From: Petunia secreta
Taxonomy: Eukaryota > Streptophyta > Magnoliopsida > Solanales > Solanaceae
Assembly: GCA_029990175.1 (NCBI GenBank)
Contig: JARKIP010000028.1
Span: 8,992,501-9,056,500 of the forward strand
Reading direction: 5' to 3'
Length of the DNA: 64,000 bases
Of this stretch, positions 22,012 through 34,600 are shown in pieces; position 1 is the stretch's first letter, and each line of letters starts with the position of its first letter. The translations under genes and the position numbers were made by a program. Below the pieces are notes generated by a model. That model saw only the letters and a program-made list of their open reading frames with translations, had not been told where the DNA came from and searched no databases.

Positions 22012-22566
22012 ATCTCCCACATGAATGGGGAATGGCTATATGAAGAAAACATGCAGAAAACTATGTGATTTGCAAGTAAGAATTAATTGCATCTGGATAA
22101 GTGGGTTTCTCTTTGAACTTTCCGTAGTGAACATATATCGGATATACTCGGTCAATCGGTAGATTTGATATCTTTGAATCGTCGAACTTTGGTGTATACC
22201 TAGACAACATATGTCACACAATTAATCCTCGACCATTTTTGGTTCTCATTGTTGTGTTCGTTTCAGCCATGAACATCGCCTGGTTCATGAGTGCGTAGAG
22301 AATTGGCCTTACAGAATTCTCCTTGAAGCGGCTTCCACTTCACACTCACATAGGTGATTTCTAAACGTGTAATCCCGTAGATCTACACTATTTGACAAAC
22401 CCCGTATCAAACTTAGATAATCATTAAAAAACGTCTTTAACGTTTTATCCTTGGTACTAAACATTGTCTTATTAAGAGGATGGGTTAAGTTTTTTGACAA
22501 TGTTGGAGCGGTCGTACACAACTTTGTTTGAGCTCCTTGAACCTAGATCTTGGGATCTCCAGTCTT

Positions 22567-25500
22567 CTAGGTAGACTTACCGCCATGACGACTTGTCCTC
22601 GGCCATAGTCCCATTCCTCTTGATGATCTCTCAACATCATCTCTAGTTAAACCTTTAGTAAGTGGATCCGATACATTATCCTTTGACTTAACATAGTCAA
22701 TTGTGATAATTCCTCTAGAGATAAGTTCTCGAATGGTTTTATGTCTTCGTCGTATATGACGATTTTTACCATTATACATAAGGCTCCCAGCCCTCGATAT
22801 TGCCGATTGACTATCGCAATGTATACATATAGGTGTCAACGGCCTAGGCCAAAATGGAATGTCTTCCAAGAAGTTTCGGAGCTATTCAGCTTCTTCACCG
22901 GCTTTGTCCAAAGCTATGAACTCAGCCTCCATTGTAGAGCGAGCAAGCAAGGTTTGTTTGGATGATTTCCAAGTTACCGCTCCTCTACCTATTGTGAAAA
23001 TATATCCACTTGTGGATTTTGATTCTTTTGAGCCGGTGATCCAATTTGCATCACAATATCCTTCTATAACAGCGGGATACTTATCATAGTGCAAAGAATA
23101 GTCTTGGGTGTACTCCAAATAACCCAAAACTCGTTTCATAGCCATCCAGTGATTTTGTCTAGGATTACTTGTGTATCGACTCAGTTTACTTATAGCACAA
23201 GCTATATCTGGTAGTGTACAATTCATGATGTACATTAGACTTCCCAACACTCTAGCGTAGTCTCGTTGAGACGTGCTTTGTCCTTTATCCTTTGTAAAGG
23301 CAAGATTAACATCAATTGGAGTCTTTGAAGTTTTGAAGTCTAAATACTTGAATTTTTCCAGGACATTTCTGATGTAATGAGTTTGAGATAATGCCAAACC
23401 TTGAGGAGTTTTGTGAATTTTAATACCCAAGATTAAATCCGCAACTCCCAAGTCTTTCATATCAAACTTGCTAGTTAGCATACGCTTAGTAGCATTGATG
23501 TCAGCAATATCTTTACTCATTATTAACATGTCATCCACATATAGACAAACAATGACTATATGATTTGGAGTGTTCTTAATGTAAACGCATTTATCACACT
23601 CATTAATTTGGAAGCCATTTGACAACATTGTACTGTCAAATTTCGCATGCCATTGTTTAGGTGCTTGTTTTAGTCCATAAAGAGACTTAACAAGTCGACA
23701 TACCTTCTTTTCTTTCCCAGGAACCACGAACCCTTCAGGTTGTTCCATGTAGATTTCTTCCTTCAAATCTCCATTTAAGAAGGCTGTCTTTACATCCATT
23801 TGATGGATTTGAAGATCATACACGGCGGCCAAAGCTATTAGCATCCGTATGGATGTAATTCTGCTTACCGGAGAGTATGTATCAAAATAATCAAGGCCCT
23901 CTTTTTGTCTATAGCCTTTAACGACCAGTCTAGCCTTGTATTTGTCAATAGTACCATCAGCTTTCATCTTCCTTTTGAAAATCCATTTGTAACCTAAAGG
24001 TTTGTTCCCAGGAGGAAGATCAACCAACTCCCATGTGTGGTTGCTTAAAATGGATTCAATCTCACTATTGACTGCCTCTTTCCATTATGGAGACTCTGAA
24101 GAAGCCATTGCTTCTTTATAAGTTTGAGGCTCATTTTCCAATAGGAAAGTCATAAAATCTGGTCCAAAAGAAGTAGATGTCCTTTGACGTTTACTACGTC
24201 TTGGATTATCATTATTTGGCATACTTCCTTTTGTACCTTCTCTTGATCGTTTTGTGCTGACACTTGACGATTCATATTCACTTTTATACGGATATATATT
24301 TTCAAAGAATTCAACATTATCTGATTCCATAACCGTATTAATATGAATGTCAGGATTTTCTGATTTATAAACCAGAAAACGATATGCCTTACTATTCTTG
24401 GCATATCCTATGAAAACACAATCAACGGTTTTTGGTCCTATCTTTTCCCTTTTAGGTTTAGGAACTTGTACCTTTGCCAAACACCCCCACACTTTAAGGT
24501 AATTCATGCTTGGCTTTCTTCCCTTCCACTTTTCATATGGAATGGATTGTGTTTTGCTGTGGGGTATACGATTAAGTATTCGACTAGCTGTAAGAATAGC
24601 TTCCCCCCATAAGTTTTGGGGTAAACCCGAATTTATCAACAAGGCATTCATCATCTCCTTTAAAGTTCCATTTTTCCTTTCCGCAATCCCATTAGATTGT
24701 GGCGTGTAAGGGGCAGTAGTTTGGTGAATAATGCCATATTCCAAACATATTTGTTCAAAAGGAGATTCGTATTCACCGCCCCTATCACTTCTTATCATTT
24801 TTATTCTTTTGTTAAGTTGTGTTTTAACTTCATTTTTGTATTGCTTGAATGCATCTATAGCCTCGTCTTTACTACTAAGTAAATAAACGTAGCAGTAACG
24901 AGTGCTATCGTCAATAAAAGTTATGAAATACTTCTTTCCACCGCGAGATGGTATTGACTTCATATCACAAATATCCGTATGAATTAAGTCTAAAGGTTCG
25001 GAATTCCTTTCAAGTGATTTGTAAGGATGTTTCGCAAATTTAGACTCAACACATATTTGACATTTGGATTTATCACATTCAAATTTAGGCAATACTTCCA
25101 TATTTATCATTTTCCGCAAGGTTTTATAATTAACATGTCCCAAACGTGCATGCCATAATTCATTTGACTCAAGTAAGTAAGAAGAAGCTTGAACTTTATT
25201 ATTGATAGAAACAGTCATTACATTCAGCTTGAAAAGGCCCTCACATAGGTAACCTTTTCCTACAAAACTGTCATTCTTAGTTAATACAACCTTGTCAGCA
25301 ACAAAAACACACTTAAACCCGTTCTTGACGAGAAGTGAAGCTGACACTAAGTTCTTACGTATTTCTGGAACGTGAAGAACATTGTTGAGAGTCACAACCT
25401 TGCCCGAGGTCATTTTTAGGCCTATCTTGCCATAACCTTCAATCTTTGCTGTTGCAGAATTTCCCATGAAGAGTGTCTCATTAGGTCCAGCGGGAGCATA

Positions 25501-26550
25501 GCTAGTAAACGCATCCTTATTTGCACAAACATGACGGGTGGCTCCAGAATCAATCCACCATTCTTTCGGATTTCCTACCAAGTTACACTCAGAAATCATT
25601 GCACAAAGATCTATCTCTTGCACTCCTTGGGAAATAGTATCTTCTACCATGTTTGCTTGACCTTTATTATTTTTGGCATTCTTTGGGGCACGACAGTCTA
25701 CAGCCTTGTGTCCATATTTGCCACAGTTGCGGCAATTGTCCTTGAATTTCTTCTTTTTCGGCTGATTGTTTGGTCCAGAAGGTTTCTTCCTTTTGTTGTT
25801 CTTTGGTGCATCATTTGTCTCAACAATATTTGCTCCCATTACTGTTGAACTTCCACGAGCAACCTTCTTCTCCGCAATCTTGTTGTCTTCCTCGATCCTC
25901 AAACGAACAATGAGATCTTTGAGTGACATCTCCTTGCGCTTGTGTTTCAAGTAATTCTTAAAGTCTTTCCACAAAGGTGGTAACTTTTCAATTACCGCAA
26001 CCACTTGAAACGCCTCATTGATGACCAAACCTTCAGCAATAAGATCATGAATAATCACTTGCAACTCTTGGACTTGACTTATGACAGTTTTACTGTCCAC
26101 CATCTTAAAGTCCAGAAATTTGGCGGCTACAAATTTCTTCATCCTAGCATCTTCAGTTTTGTACTTCTTTTCAAGAGCAAGCCACAGCTCCTTCGAAGTT
26201 GCAGCAGTACTGTAGACATTGTATAAGTCGTCCTCCAGTCCATTCAGAATGTAGTTTTTACATAGAAAATCAGAATGCTTCCATGCCTCCATAACAACGA
26301 AACGTTCATTTTCAGGAGTATCGTCTGCCGGGACAGGAACATCCTCCTTAATGAATCGTTGCAAACTCAGCGTGGTCGGATAAAAGAACATCTTTTGCTG
26401 CCACCTTTTGAAGTCAATCCCGCCAAACTTTCCCGGCTTTTCAGCCGGTGCTGGCGCAGGGGTCGGTATAGATACAGGGCGGCTAGAGCTTGCACCAATA
26501 GAAGCATTTGGTGTACCAGAAACACCGTTGTTATTTTCTGTGCTCGTCAT
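22567..26550 (-). pseudogene. Ty1/copia gag-pol polyprotein with two nonsense codons
   Basis: Continuous minus-strand frame of about 1,328 codons starting MTSTENNNG (ATG at 26550-26548; the frame is open 12 codons further 5'), with stops at 24087-24085 and 22884-22882. Gag ends in a CCHC knuckle, CRNCGKYGHKAVDC. The protease motif WWIDSGATRHVC follows, then the pre-integrase segment (LWHARLGHVNYKTL), the integrase core (THTAPY-type region ending TPQSNGIAERKN; FIDDSTRYCYVYLL; SDRGGEY), the RT with CLYVDDMLIMS, and RNase H with YCDANW and HCDSQSAI. The first stop falls between integrase and RT, the second inside RNase H after DKAGEEAE. All segments share one frame, so the copy is damaged only by point changes. 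The true start could be either side of 26550. Confidence 0.93.
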
Positions 26551-27145
26551 TATTCTGTAAAAATAAAATAATACAGTCAGATTCAAACAATCTGATTTAA
26601 TGTACAGTGAAGATTTTATATCTTCAAATTGATTTAATGTACAGTGAAGTTTTTATATCTTCAAACTGCAAATAATAATATAAATATTTTAATAATCCGG
26701 AAGTTTTTAATCTTCTGAACGGATTAAACACACAATAATTTTTATAATCCATTGAAGTATTTAAATCTTCAAAAACGGAATATTAAATTTGGAGTAGAAA
26801 ATCTTTTCAGATTTTAGTCTCCACAAACAGCCTATTATCGATTAGCAGACCAAAATACAAATTAGATTTCTTAAGATTGTTATATGTCTGCACTTTCGAT
26901 AATGACCAAAACAAAAATAAGATGAAGTAGAAAAATTCCAAGCCAACAGTAGACACTGCCTGTCCTTAAGAAATCTAATCCCCTCACAGTTACCCAAGGT
27001 TTGTGGATTAATTTCTCCCAGGATAGAATGAAATTATCCTCACTGTGATAGCGGTAATTCAAATCACAATGAACAACGAACTCAAATAATGGTAGCAAAT
27101 CACACTGACTCAGAACTTATTTTTGTTTTGAAAACAAATGCAAAA

Positions 27146-27151
<6 letters not shown>

Positions 27152-27212
<61 letters not shown>
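27152..27212. repeat. (GA)n microsatellite in the copia 5' LTR
   Basis: About 30 GA units. The homologous site in the other LTR has about nine, so the tract expanded (or shrank in the partner) after insertion. Confidence 0.95.
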
Positions 27213-27216
<4 letters not shown>

Positions 27217-27531
27217 ATTTTGGATGATGAAAATGAGGCAAAATGCCTCTCTATTTATAGCCACAAGATTTGGAGTGAAAAGGCATGAAGGTGTCTTTTG
27301 GTGAAATGGTTGTTCATGAAAGGCAGCCTTCAAGGTGGCTGTTCAATGGAAAGGTACCTTTTCATTGGTGAAGTAGCTATTCATGAAAGGCAGCCTTTAA
27401 AGTGGTTGTTCAATGAAAGCACCCTTTCATTTGGAATGTTACAGCAGCCTACCTTTGGAATATTTGCATAAATAATACACTTTTTAATTTCGTTACGAAA
27501 CCGGCTTCATATCAAATATTACTCCCTCCGT

Positions 27532-27796
27532 CCCAATTTATGTGACACCATTTGACCGGACACGGAGTTTAAGAAAATAGAGGTTGACCTTGTTAAATAT
27601 CAATTTTACCCTTAAAAAAGTAAGAGAGTGAAGATTTGAGTAATAAAAAAGTTGTTGGTAGGTTTAAAAGTATGTAGGACCCAACAAGGGTAAAATAGAG
27701 ATGATGCATTAAATAGTTGTCAAATAAGGAAAGGTGCCACTTATTTTGGGACAAACAAAAAAGGAAATGGTGCCACATAAATTGGGACGGAGGGAG
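27532..27796. mobile_element. Stowaway-type MITE
   Basis: 265 bp with long inverted termini: CTCCCTCCGTCCCAATTTAT on the left, complemented on the right by ATAAATTGGGACGGAGGGAG, flanked by TA duplications. This is the canonical Tc1/mariner-derived Stowaway terminus. It has no coding capacity. It lies in the copia LTR and is absent from the partner LTR, so it inserted after the retrotransposon. Confidence 0.93.
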
Positions 27797-27865
27797 TAAT
27801 ATTTTAATATTAATATTTATTTCAGTTTCCATTCACACCAATTTACCTTCCTTCCAAACCCAACA

Positions 27866-28699
27866 GTAATGTCACGCATGTAGCATAGCTTCCTGTTTTT
27901 TTTAAAGTTTTTCTTGCATTACAGGTTTTCTCATCGTTTATATTTCTGTCAAGAAGTTTTATTAGTATGTGCAAGTTCGCGCAGAGACGCTCTTATCCCT
28001 TTTTTCTTCTTTTTGTTTAGTGATCTTTTCTATGGCACTTAAAGGTTGATGCATTAACTTAAGGCAAATATAATCAAGCTAAATGCTATATGGCTTCTTT
28101 TCCAGGAAAATAGTTTTACTCAGATGCTAAATATAATGTTTTGAACCACAAAGTGCCGCTAGCATTACGAAGCCAAACCTAAAGGGAGGCCTATGAAATC
28201 ATCTATTTCCTTTATAGAAGATAACCATCTTAACCTAACTCTATCTCAATGAAGAACTCTGTTCACATCTATGCGGTTCGAAATCAAGGTTCAACTTTTT
28301 GATAATACAGTTCATTGTGAAACAAATAGTGCACTTTTACAATTTATGATTTTATTATTTTATCATATCCGGTTGACATTATTTTTTCCCTTTCCCCTAC
28401 AAACAATTTTGTGGCCACCCTATCCCAAAAGGTTTGTTGAAAAAGAAAAAGAATGTACCAAACAAATGTTAGTACTCCATAAGAAAACATTGCCCTCTAA
28501 AATTTCACGAGAGGAATCAAATCGAGCATCAAAGATTTTGTATACAAATGCGTCAAGAAAAAACCAACTTGCTGCAAAAACAGATATTAACGTGTTACTT
28601 CCTAACAAGAAATGGGCCTTATTTCACAACCACCAAGTTGTGGACAAAAGAAAAATTAAAAGGGGAGAGACGACCTGCCTTGGCAAGATCGTCTATCAT
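27866..28699. other. intergenic, includes the MMT 3' flank
   Basis: No supported gene. A plus-strand frame at 28271-28738 overlaps the antisense of the MMT last exon and shows no domain, so it is taken as chance. The 3' UTR of the minus-strand MMT gene should lie near 28400-28699. Confidence 0.5.
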
Positions 28700-31600
28700 T
28701 TAGCAAGATATTTCTTTAAATTTGACTATGCAGGCTAATGCACGCTCAAAATCACCATCTTCTAAGGCAATGGTGAAGCGACAATAACCCGGAATTCCTG
28801 TCCAGGAAGAGCTATTGATGCACAAACCAGTGGTTTTAAGCATGGCTTCTCTGATATTTGAGTCATCAAGTTTGCCTTCCCACGAAGATGTTCCAGTGCT
28901 AATTTTAATTGTTTTCCCAAGACAGGAAAGTGGCTTTGCTACCACGGACACACCCGAATGGGCCTCGAGCACGTCCCAACCACAACTTTCAAGGGTCTGT
29001 TGCACATAAATCAGGAGATTGCATTAAAGAATTATTTCCAGCGACGAAGCTATTTGTAAAAGATTTAGATTTGGAGGCAAACATAACATAAATTTTCTTC
29101 AAATTGCAAGAAGAAGATGACTGCATACAACTGCAATCTACTCATTTTTATAAGAGATGCTTTGATCAAGACTAGTAAAAAGTCAAAAACTTAGATGAGT
29201 TTAACAGAACACCTTATCCATAATGTAGAGAAAGTGGCCTTAGTGACTTTACTGAACTGCCTCTCTAGATAATCACCAAGTGCAACCATGGATTTAGACA
29301 CAATAATAAACGACTGAAGTTTGACGCTGAAATAACTGAAGGGATAAAAAATCTACTGGTGTGAAGTAAACCTTCATTGAGGAAAAAGAGGAAAGACATA
29401 CCTTTTTCAACAGATTATACCGACTAGCCAAAATCTTTTCCTGCTCTGAGACAACATTGGAAAGTTCTGCAGTTTGTTCTCTTTGATCCAACAGCTTCTT
29501 TACTTGGTATTTGATAGTACTGTGAGGTTTGCTCAAACCTGGAAAACTGTGAAATGCATCAATTAGAGCAGGGTGGTCTAGAAGAAGAAATCCAAATGTG
29601 ACTCCAGCCGTAAGCATCTTTAGAAACAGTCCTCCAAGCAAAGAAACACAAAATGATGGGTTCTGAGATCTTAGTTTCGCTAGAGTCTCCTCCAAATTCC
29701 AGCCATCCCAGTCCTTGGAGTTGAATTCAATCCCAGAAAATGAAGTATCAATTATAACCCTTGCCCCAAACTTTGCGCACACTGATAATATATTTTTTAT
29801 CTCTTCATTGCTATACAGCTGTCCAGTAGGGTTGACAGTTGGTCCAGAAAGATAAACCCAAGGCCTATTCACGCTCTTCAAAAAACTTTCAACTGCTTTC
29901 TGCGTCAATTTAAACCCTTCTCCTCTATCAGTAGGTATATATGCTACATTTGCTTTCATAAATTTTGCAGCAGACACATAACTCCCATTTGAGCCAGTTG
30001 GGAAGCATAGCGTCCCACCTTCATGGATGCAACAAAGTACCAACTTACTGAAAAGAGCTTGAGGGCAGTCACCATATATGAAGTCTGTGTTGTTGTTAGT
30101 CGGGAAACCATAACTACTCTCCATTAATTGTCTAATATTGCCTGTCACATCAGTTTCCGACTCTGCAATGTTTTGCCTTACAAAACTCTCAAATATAGCT
30201 GCCTTGACAGGAGTTGGTATAGGCAAAAAGCTTTGATCCACATCCATGTGAATCAGAGCATTGTCTGAATCAATAACAGATAACTCTGCATCATCGAGTG
30301 CTGAGGAGACAGAGCTAGGAAAGCCAATCATCTTGGATGCTTTCAACTTCTCGGCTTCTCTCTGGAAGAATGTGTAGAGAGTAACTTTTAGTATGCTCAA
30401 ATATTAACCAGCTAGTTTAGGCAGAGTTAAGATAATCGTACAAAAAAAAATGTAGGAAAGTGCACTAGTATCTATTGTTGGAATTAGGAATTCTTAGTCA
30501 GCATATGCAGTCCATTTTCGGAAGCATGAAAATTCCATCTTCATTCGGACTATCCTTCTCTCTCTCTCAAATTTAATGGATGGATAAAGGTGCCAAAAAC
30601 AAAAACCAGATTGCCCAAACTTGACCTTTCCCTTGTCTGCCCACTTTGGAAATCTTTATAGACAAGCAAGATGATTATCTAAGACAATACATATTAAAAG
30701 ATGATCCAGAATCGAGATACTCAAAGTGCAGGGCTTCTCTTCTTTTTGCTATACTTTCCTAACTGATTTATTTAGAGTATATGAATGTCAAGAGCCAAAC
30801 TACTAACCTCAACAGGTGGATGTCGATCAGCAAGCTGAAAAGCAAGAAGCTCGTGGAAAAGACATCCATAATAATATTGGCTTATAAGAGCAGTATTTCC
30901 TTGTAGAAGTTCCATGGTTTTGGATAATGCTTTATAGATAATTTCATCTTCTGATATGACAAAAGCTACTTCCAGATCTGAATACACCTGAAAAAAATGA
31001 CAGAGACGACAAATATAAAGCTAGCAAACTATAACTGCCAAGTAATTTAGAAACAAATGACAAAAAGCAAGACTTTTTAGAATTGCACAAGCATATTATC
31101 AAATTAACCTACCTGATTCTTTACTAAGCCACAAATAATTGCTGCATGCGAGGGAAGAGGAGTTCCAGCAAGATATTTCAGGACCCCATTAGATTTGGGG
31201 AGGCTTGATAGCTCAAGCTGATCAGAAATGTCTAAAAATAAACGGCAGCCAATTTCCCTAGTGGTGTCCAGTAGATGCTCGAAAGAAGAACTAGAAACTG
31301 ATTCAAATTGTGCCATCCCAGTAACCACAACTTGGGGCTTCAATTTCTTTATCAGTTCAACCATAGAATCAGATTGTCGTGGAGCTTCGATAACTGTGAT
31401 GATATCCTCTGAATTAAAATCAGCTTGTCCTTTCTGCATGAAAGCCAGATTACAAATTTGTTGTTAAATAGGGACCATTAAACCCTTTAACAGTACACGT
31501 GAAGATGAATGGATATATCAGTTCAAGTATTCACTTCACATATTATTAAAAGTTCAAGGAAATTAAACTTGGCCTTCATAGAGAACTATGCATAAAGTTT

Positions 31601-34600
31601 AACAGGCAAGTGAACAATACATTACAGGATATTTTTTTGGAGAAATGGTAAGGATGTATCACTAAGAAAGTCAAAAAAATATTCTACCCTTTCGACCTGA
31701 ATTATCATCCAATTGTACGAATCATCTCATGTTTTCCAACAAAGCTATCTGCTCTCCCTCAAGCTGAACCACTACTTTAAATAACATAAAAATGATAGCA
31801 AAAAGTTTGATCTCAAAGAGATACCCCAGCAAACAAATTAAGGCTTAGTAGCTAGCCGAATAGTCAATGGAAATTGAGTCATAGGATGTAAGATGAGACA
31901 ACCCCACCAGCCCCTAAAACGTTTACACACTTCCACACAATTTCGCAGGAACAGAAAAAGCCTGTAATCATTGTTTTTACAAGTTCCATAGCTTCATTAG
32001 CTAATTGCTTCACTGGAGTACAATACTTAAAACAACTAGGAAGAAAAAGAAAGACAGATGCCAGAGTGGCTGTATAACTCAGACATGTAAGATAATAACA
32101 GAAATATGGAGGCAGACAGACAATATGATGTAGAATATGATCCAAACGTAAATCGAGTTGCTGCTTGGTAAGTTGCTTAAGTTCTTTATGTATTTAGGTT
32201 CCTGAGATGGAGAGCAAGTACTTAATAGCTATTGCTTTGTGGTTGCCTTCATTTGTTTCCCGAATTCACATAATATTCTAGCTTAATACATATAGACACA
32301 AAGTTCACGTCTCATACCTCAATCTTCAATGATGTCAGCCATTGCCTAGGCAGGTGTCGTGACAATTGCTCATCAACAATTGCTAGATTTGGCAGGAATA
32401 ACCGCAGTAGATTCTCTATAGCCACAGCCCTGGAAGGAAAGACAACGACATTCTGGCATAAAATCGAGAAGTCTGTTAGAGTTAATAAAAATGCAATTGT
32501 ACTCTTGCATAAACAAATCCCCCCCCCCCCCCCCCCCACACACACACACAAGCCAGTTTAGAGAACTGAAGCCTTAAATAGTACTCACATTTTTAAAGAT
32601 ATGATGACTTATCATTAAAATAGCATCAGCAACAAATCATGCCAATTTTTATTGTTTCTTCCTACTTGCATGAATCATTTACATATTTTTGATACGTTTG
32701 CTTGGAACATAGTACTTTATCATGTTAATATTGCTAAGACGTACAATTTGAGTTATGTTTTAGACATAGCTTATAACTACCATACAGTTCAAGTATGAGT
32801 CATTTAGCATGTCCACTGTAGCTTCCAAGTGAAGAAACATGATTCTGGCTCAATGGTTGAGCATAGTCTGACAAATTACCAATAAAACTCGATCCAGACT
32901 GCATGATCAACTAATGCATGAAGTCCTTGCTTATTAATTTCAACTTGTTATTAGTATTTCCGTAAATGCACAGAAATATACTAAACATCAAATAGCTTTT
33001 CACAAGGAGTACTAAATAGGGGAGTAGTAAATAACACACGACGAAACTAGTTTATTGAACGACTTTTTGATTGTTAAGAGGTTATTTGTCGAAAATATTT
33101 ACAGAGGTGGCAGATACTGCTGAAGTATAGTGCGATGTGATAATTAATGGATGTAGGTTGTAAGTTTGTAACCGATTAAGTAGAAAATATATGATAACAT
33201 TCACACGACAAGCTCGATATGCCATTCTCTACAAATGCCATCTCTGGCAGCAACCCTTCTTAATCCCCAACATAAGCAAAAAAAAAAAAAAAAAATCTTG
33301 CATAAAGCAGAATAACAAAGTTATACAATCTTACATCGGCAATAAGAGGAAAGTGGTGGTATGTTTTCATAAAGCCAGCAATCAGATTGCGGAACCATCT
33401 GCTTCCTGCCGGTGATTCATACGGGAAAACTGAGTTCTCCTTAAGAACTCTAGCAAGATAAGCTAGGAAAGGGATCTTCTCATCTGCTACAGCATCATCT
33501 TCAAATGATAAATCCAGAGAATTACTGATATCATGGAATCCATTTTTTATGAACTCGAATATCTTTTTGACCTGTCAGTTCAGCTGACTCAGTTTTACGC
33601 CCATTTTCAGTGCTATCCTTGGTTCAATTACTAGATTTGAACATATGTAAGCTCTCCAAAAATTACCTGATTTGGCTGACGGAGTTGACAGCTGTACACA
33701 GACAATGCATGAGAGATACGGCCACCAGCCTTGCCATAGGCCCATGCTGTTCGAGCACAGATTGGCTGATCTCCAACAAGTCCCATGAAGAATTCAAACC
33801 GGTGCATGCTACTTTTTTCGATTTCAACTAGAGCTGATATGTCGGTGTCAGCTGCCTGCATTGACCTACCATTTAGAGGCATAGTCTGCTGCAACTGTTA
33901 TATCATCAAAAGAGAATTCACCCACCTGAAGAATTTTAGTTTGCCACAGCTTGTTAACACGAAGACCACGACGCTCAAACAACCGTTTGCATACACCTTG
34001 CCCTGGACGGCCTCCCATGTTGAAGATCATAATGCCTAATGGTTTTATGACAGAAATACCTTCTTCAACTGCCCTTGCAATAAGCCCTAAGCCAAACTGA
34101 TCTTCAACAAAGCCCTGGTCATGATAAAATTTAAATGGACATTATGTCAGCATGGAAAGCAAGGGTATTGTCTATCAATGAATGTCTTGTTAATCGGTCC
34201 ATCTCTCAACCTGAAGTGCGCAGTAATTGCTTAATGAATGTAGAAATTCTTCACTAGCATTCTCAGTAATCAACTTGGACATTGCATCCGGATTTGGATT
34301 AAGAATCTGCATCCAGAAGCAAGATGCATAAAGTCAGAATATGTGAAAAACTTCCATCAAATGACCACAAGACATTCCCTGTCTCTAGCTTTTCAATAAG
34401 ATTAAAGAAGCATCATGCCAATTGTATAGATAAGCATAATATGGCATGCTAGTTGTAGCAGTACCTGTGGTATGCATCCAACAATTCGTTCAAGCTCTAT
34501 GTGATTATCTCGGCAGTAAGCTAGTAGATCAGACTCGTAAAACTCTACCCTATCTAGTAGTGTTTTCTTTTCATCATCATAGATTGGTTCGCCGTTGTCA

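Larger units (their letters stand above)
21355..27865 (-). mobile_element. complete Ty1/copia LTR retrotransposon, inactivated
   Basis: A 6511-bp insertion with two LTRs, a perfect GTAAT target duplication and one long gag-pol frame on the minus strand. Gene order protease, integrase, RT, RNase H defines Ty1/copia. Two in-frame stops break the polyprotein. The 5' LTR (right side) carries a later Stowaway-type MITE and a long GA microsatellite. I could not identify the primer-binding site with confidence: after the 5' LTR the minus strand reads ATCTTAAGAAATC, not the usual tRNA-Met site. Confidence 0.95.
26878..27865 (-). repeat. 5' LTR of the Ty1/copia element, with nested insertion
   Basis: 988 bp against 657 bp for its partner. 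The excess is explained by a 265-bp MITE at 27532-27796 plus its TA, and by a GA tract at about 27152-27212 several times longer than that of the other LTR. Element transcription on the minus strand would start here. Confidence 0.92.

Noticed and set aside
28271..28738. 155-codon plus-strand frame
   Set aside because: Overlaps the antisense of the last MMT exon and its 3' flank, with no recognisable motif. Likely chance.
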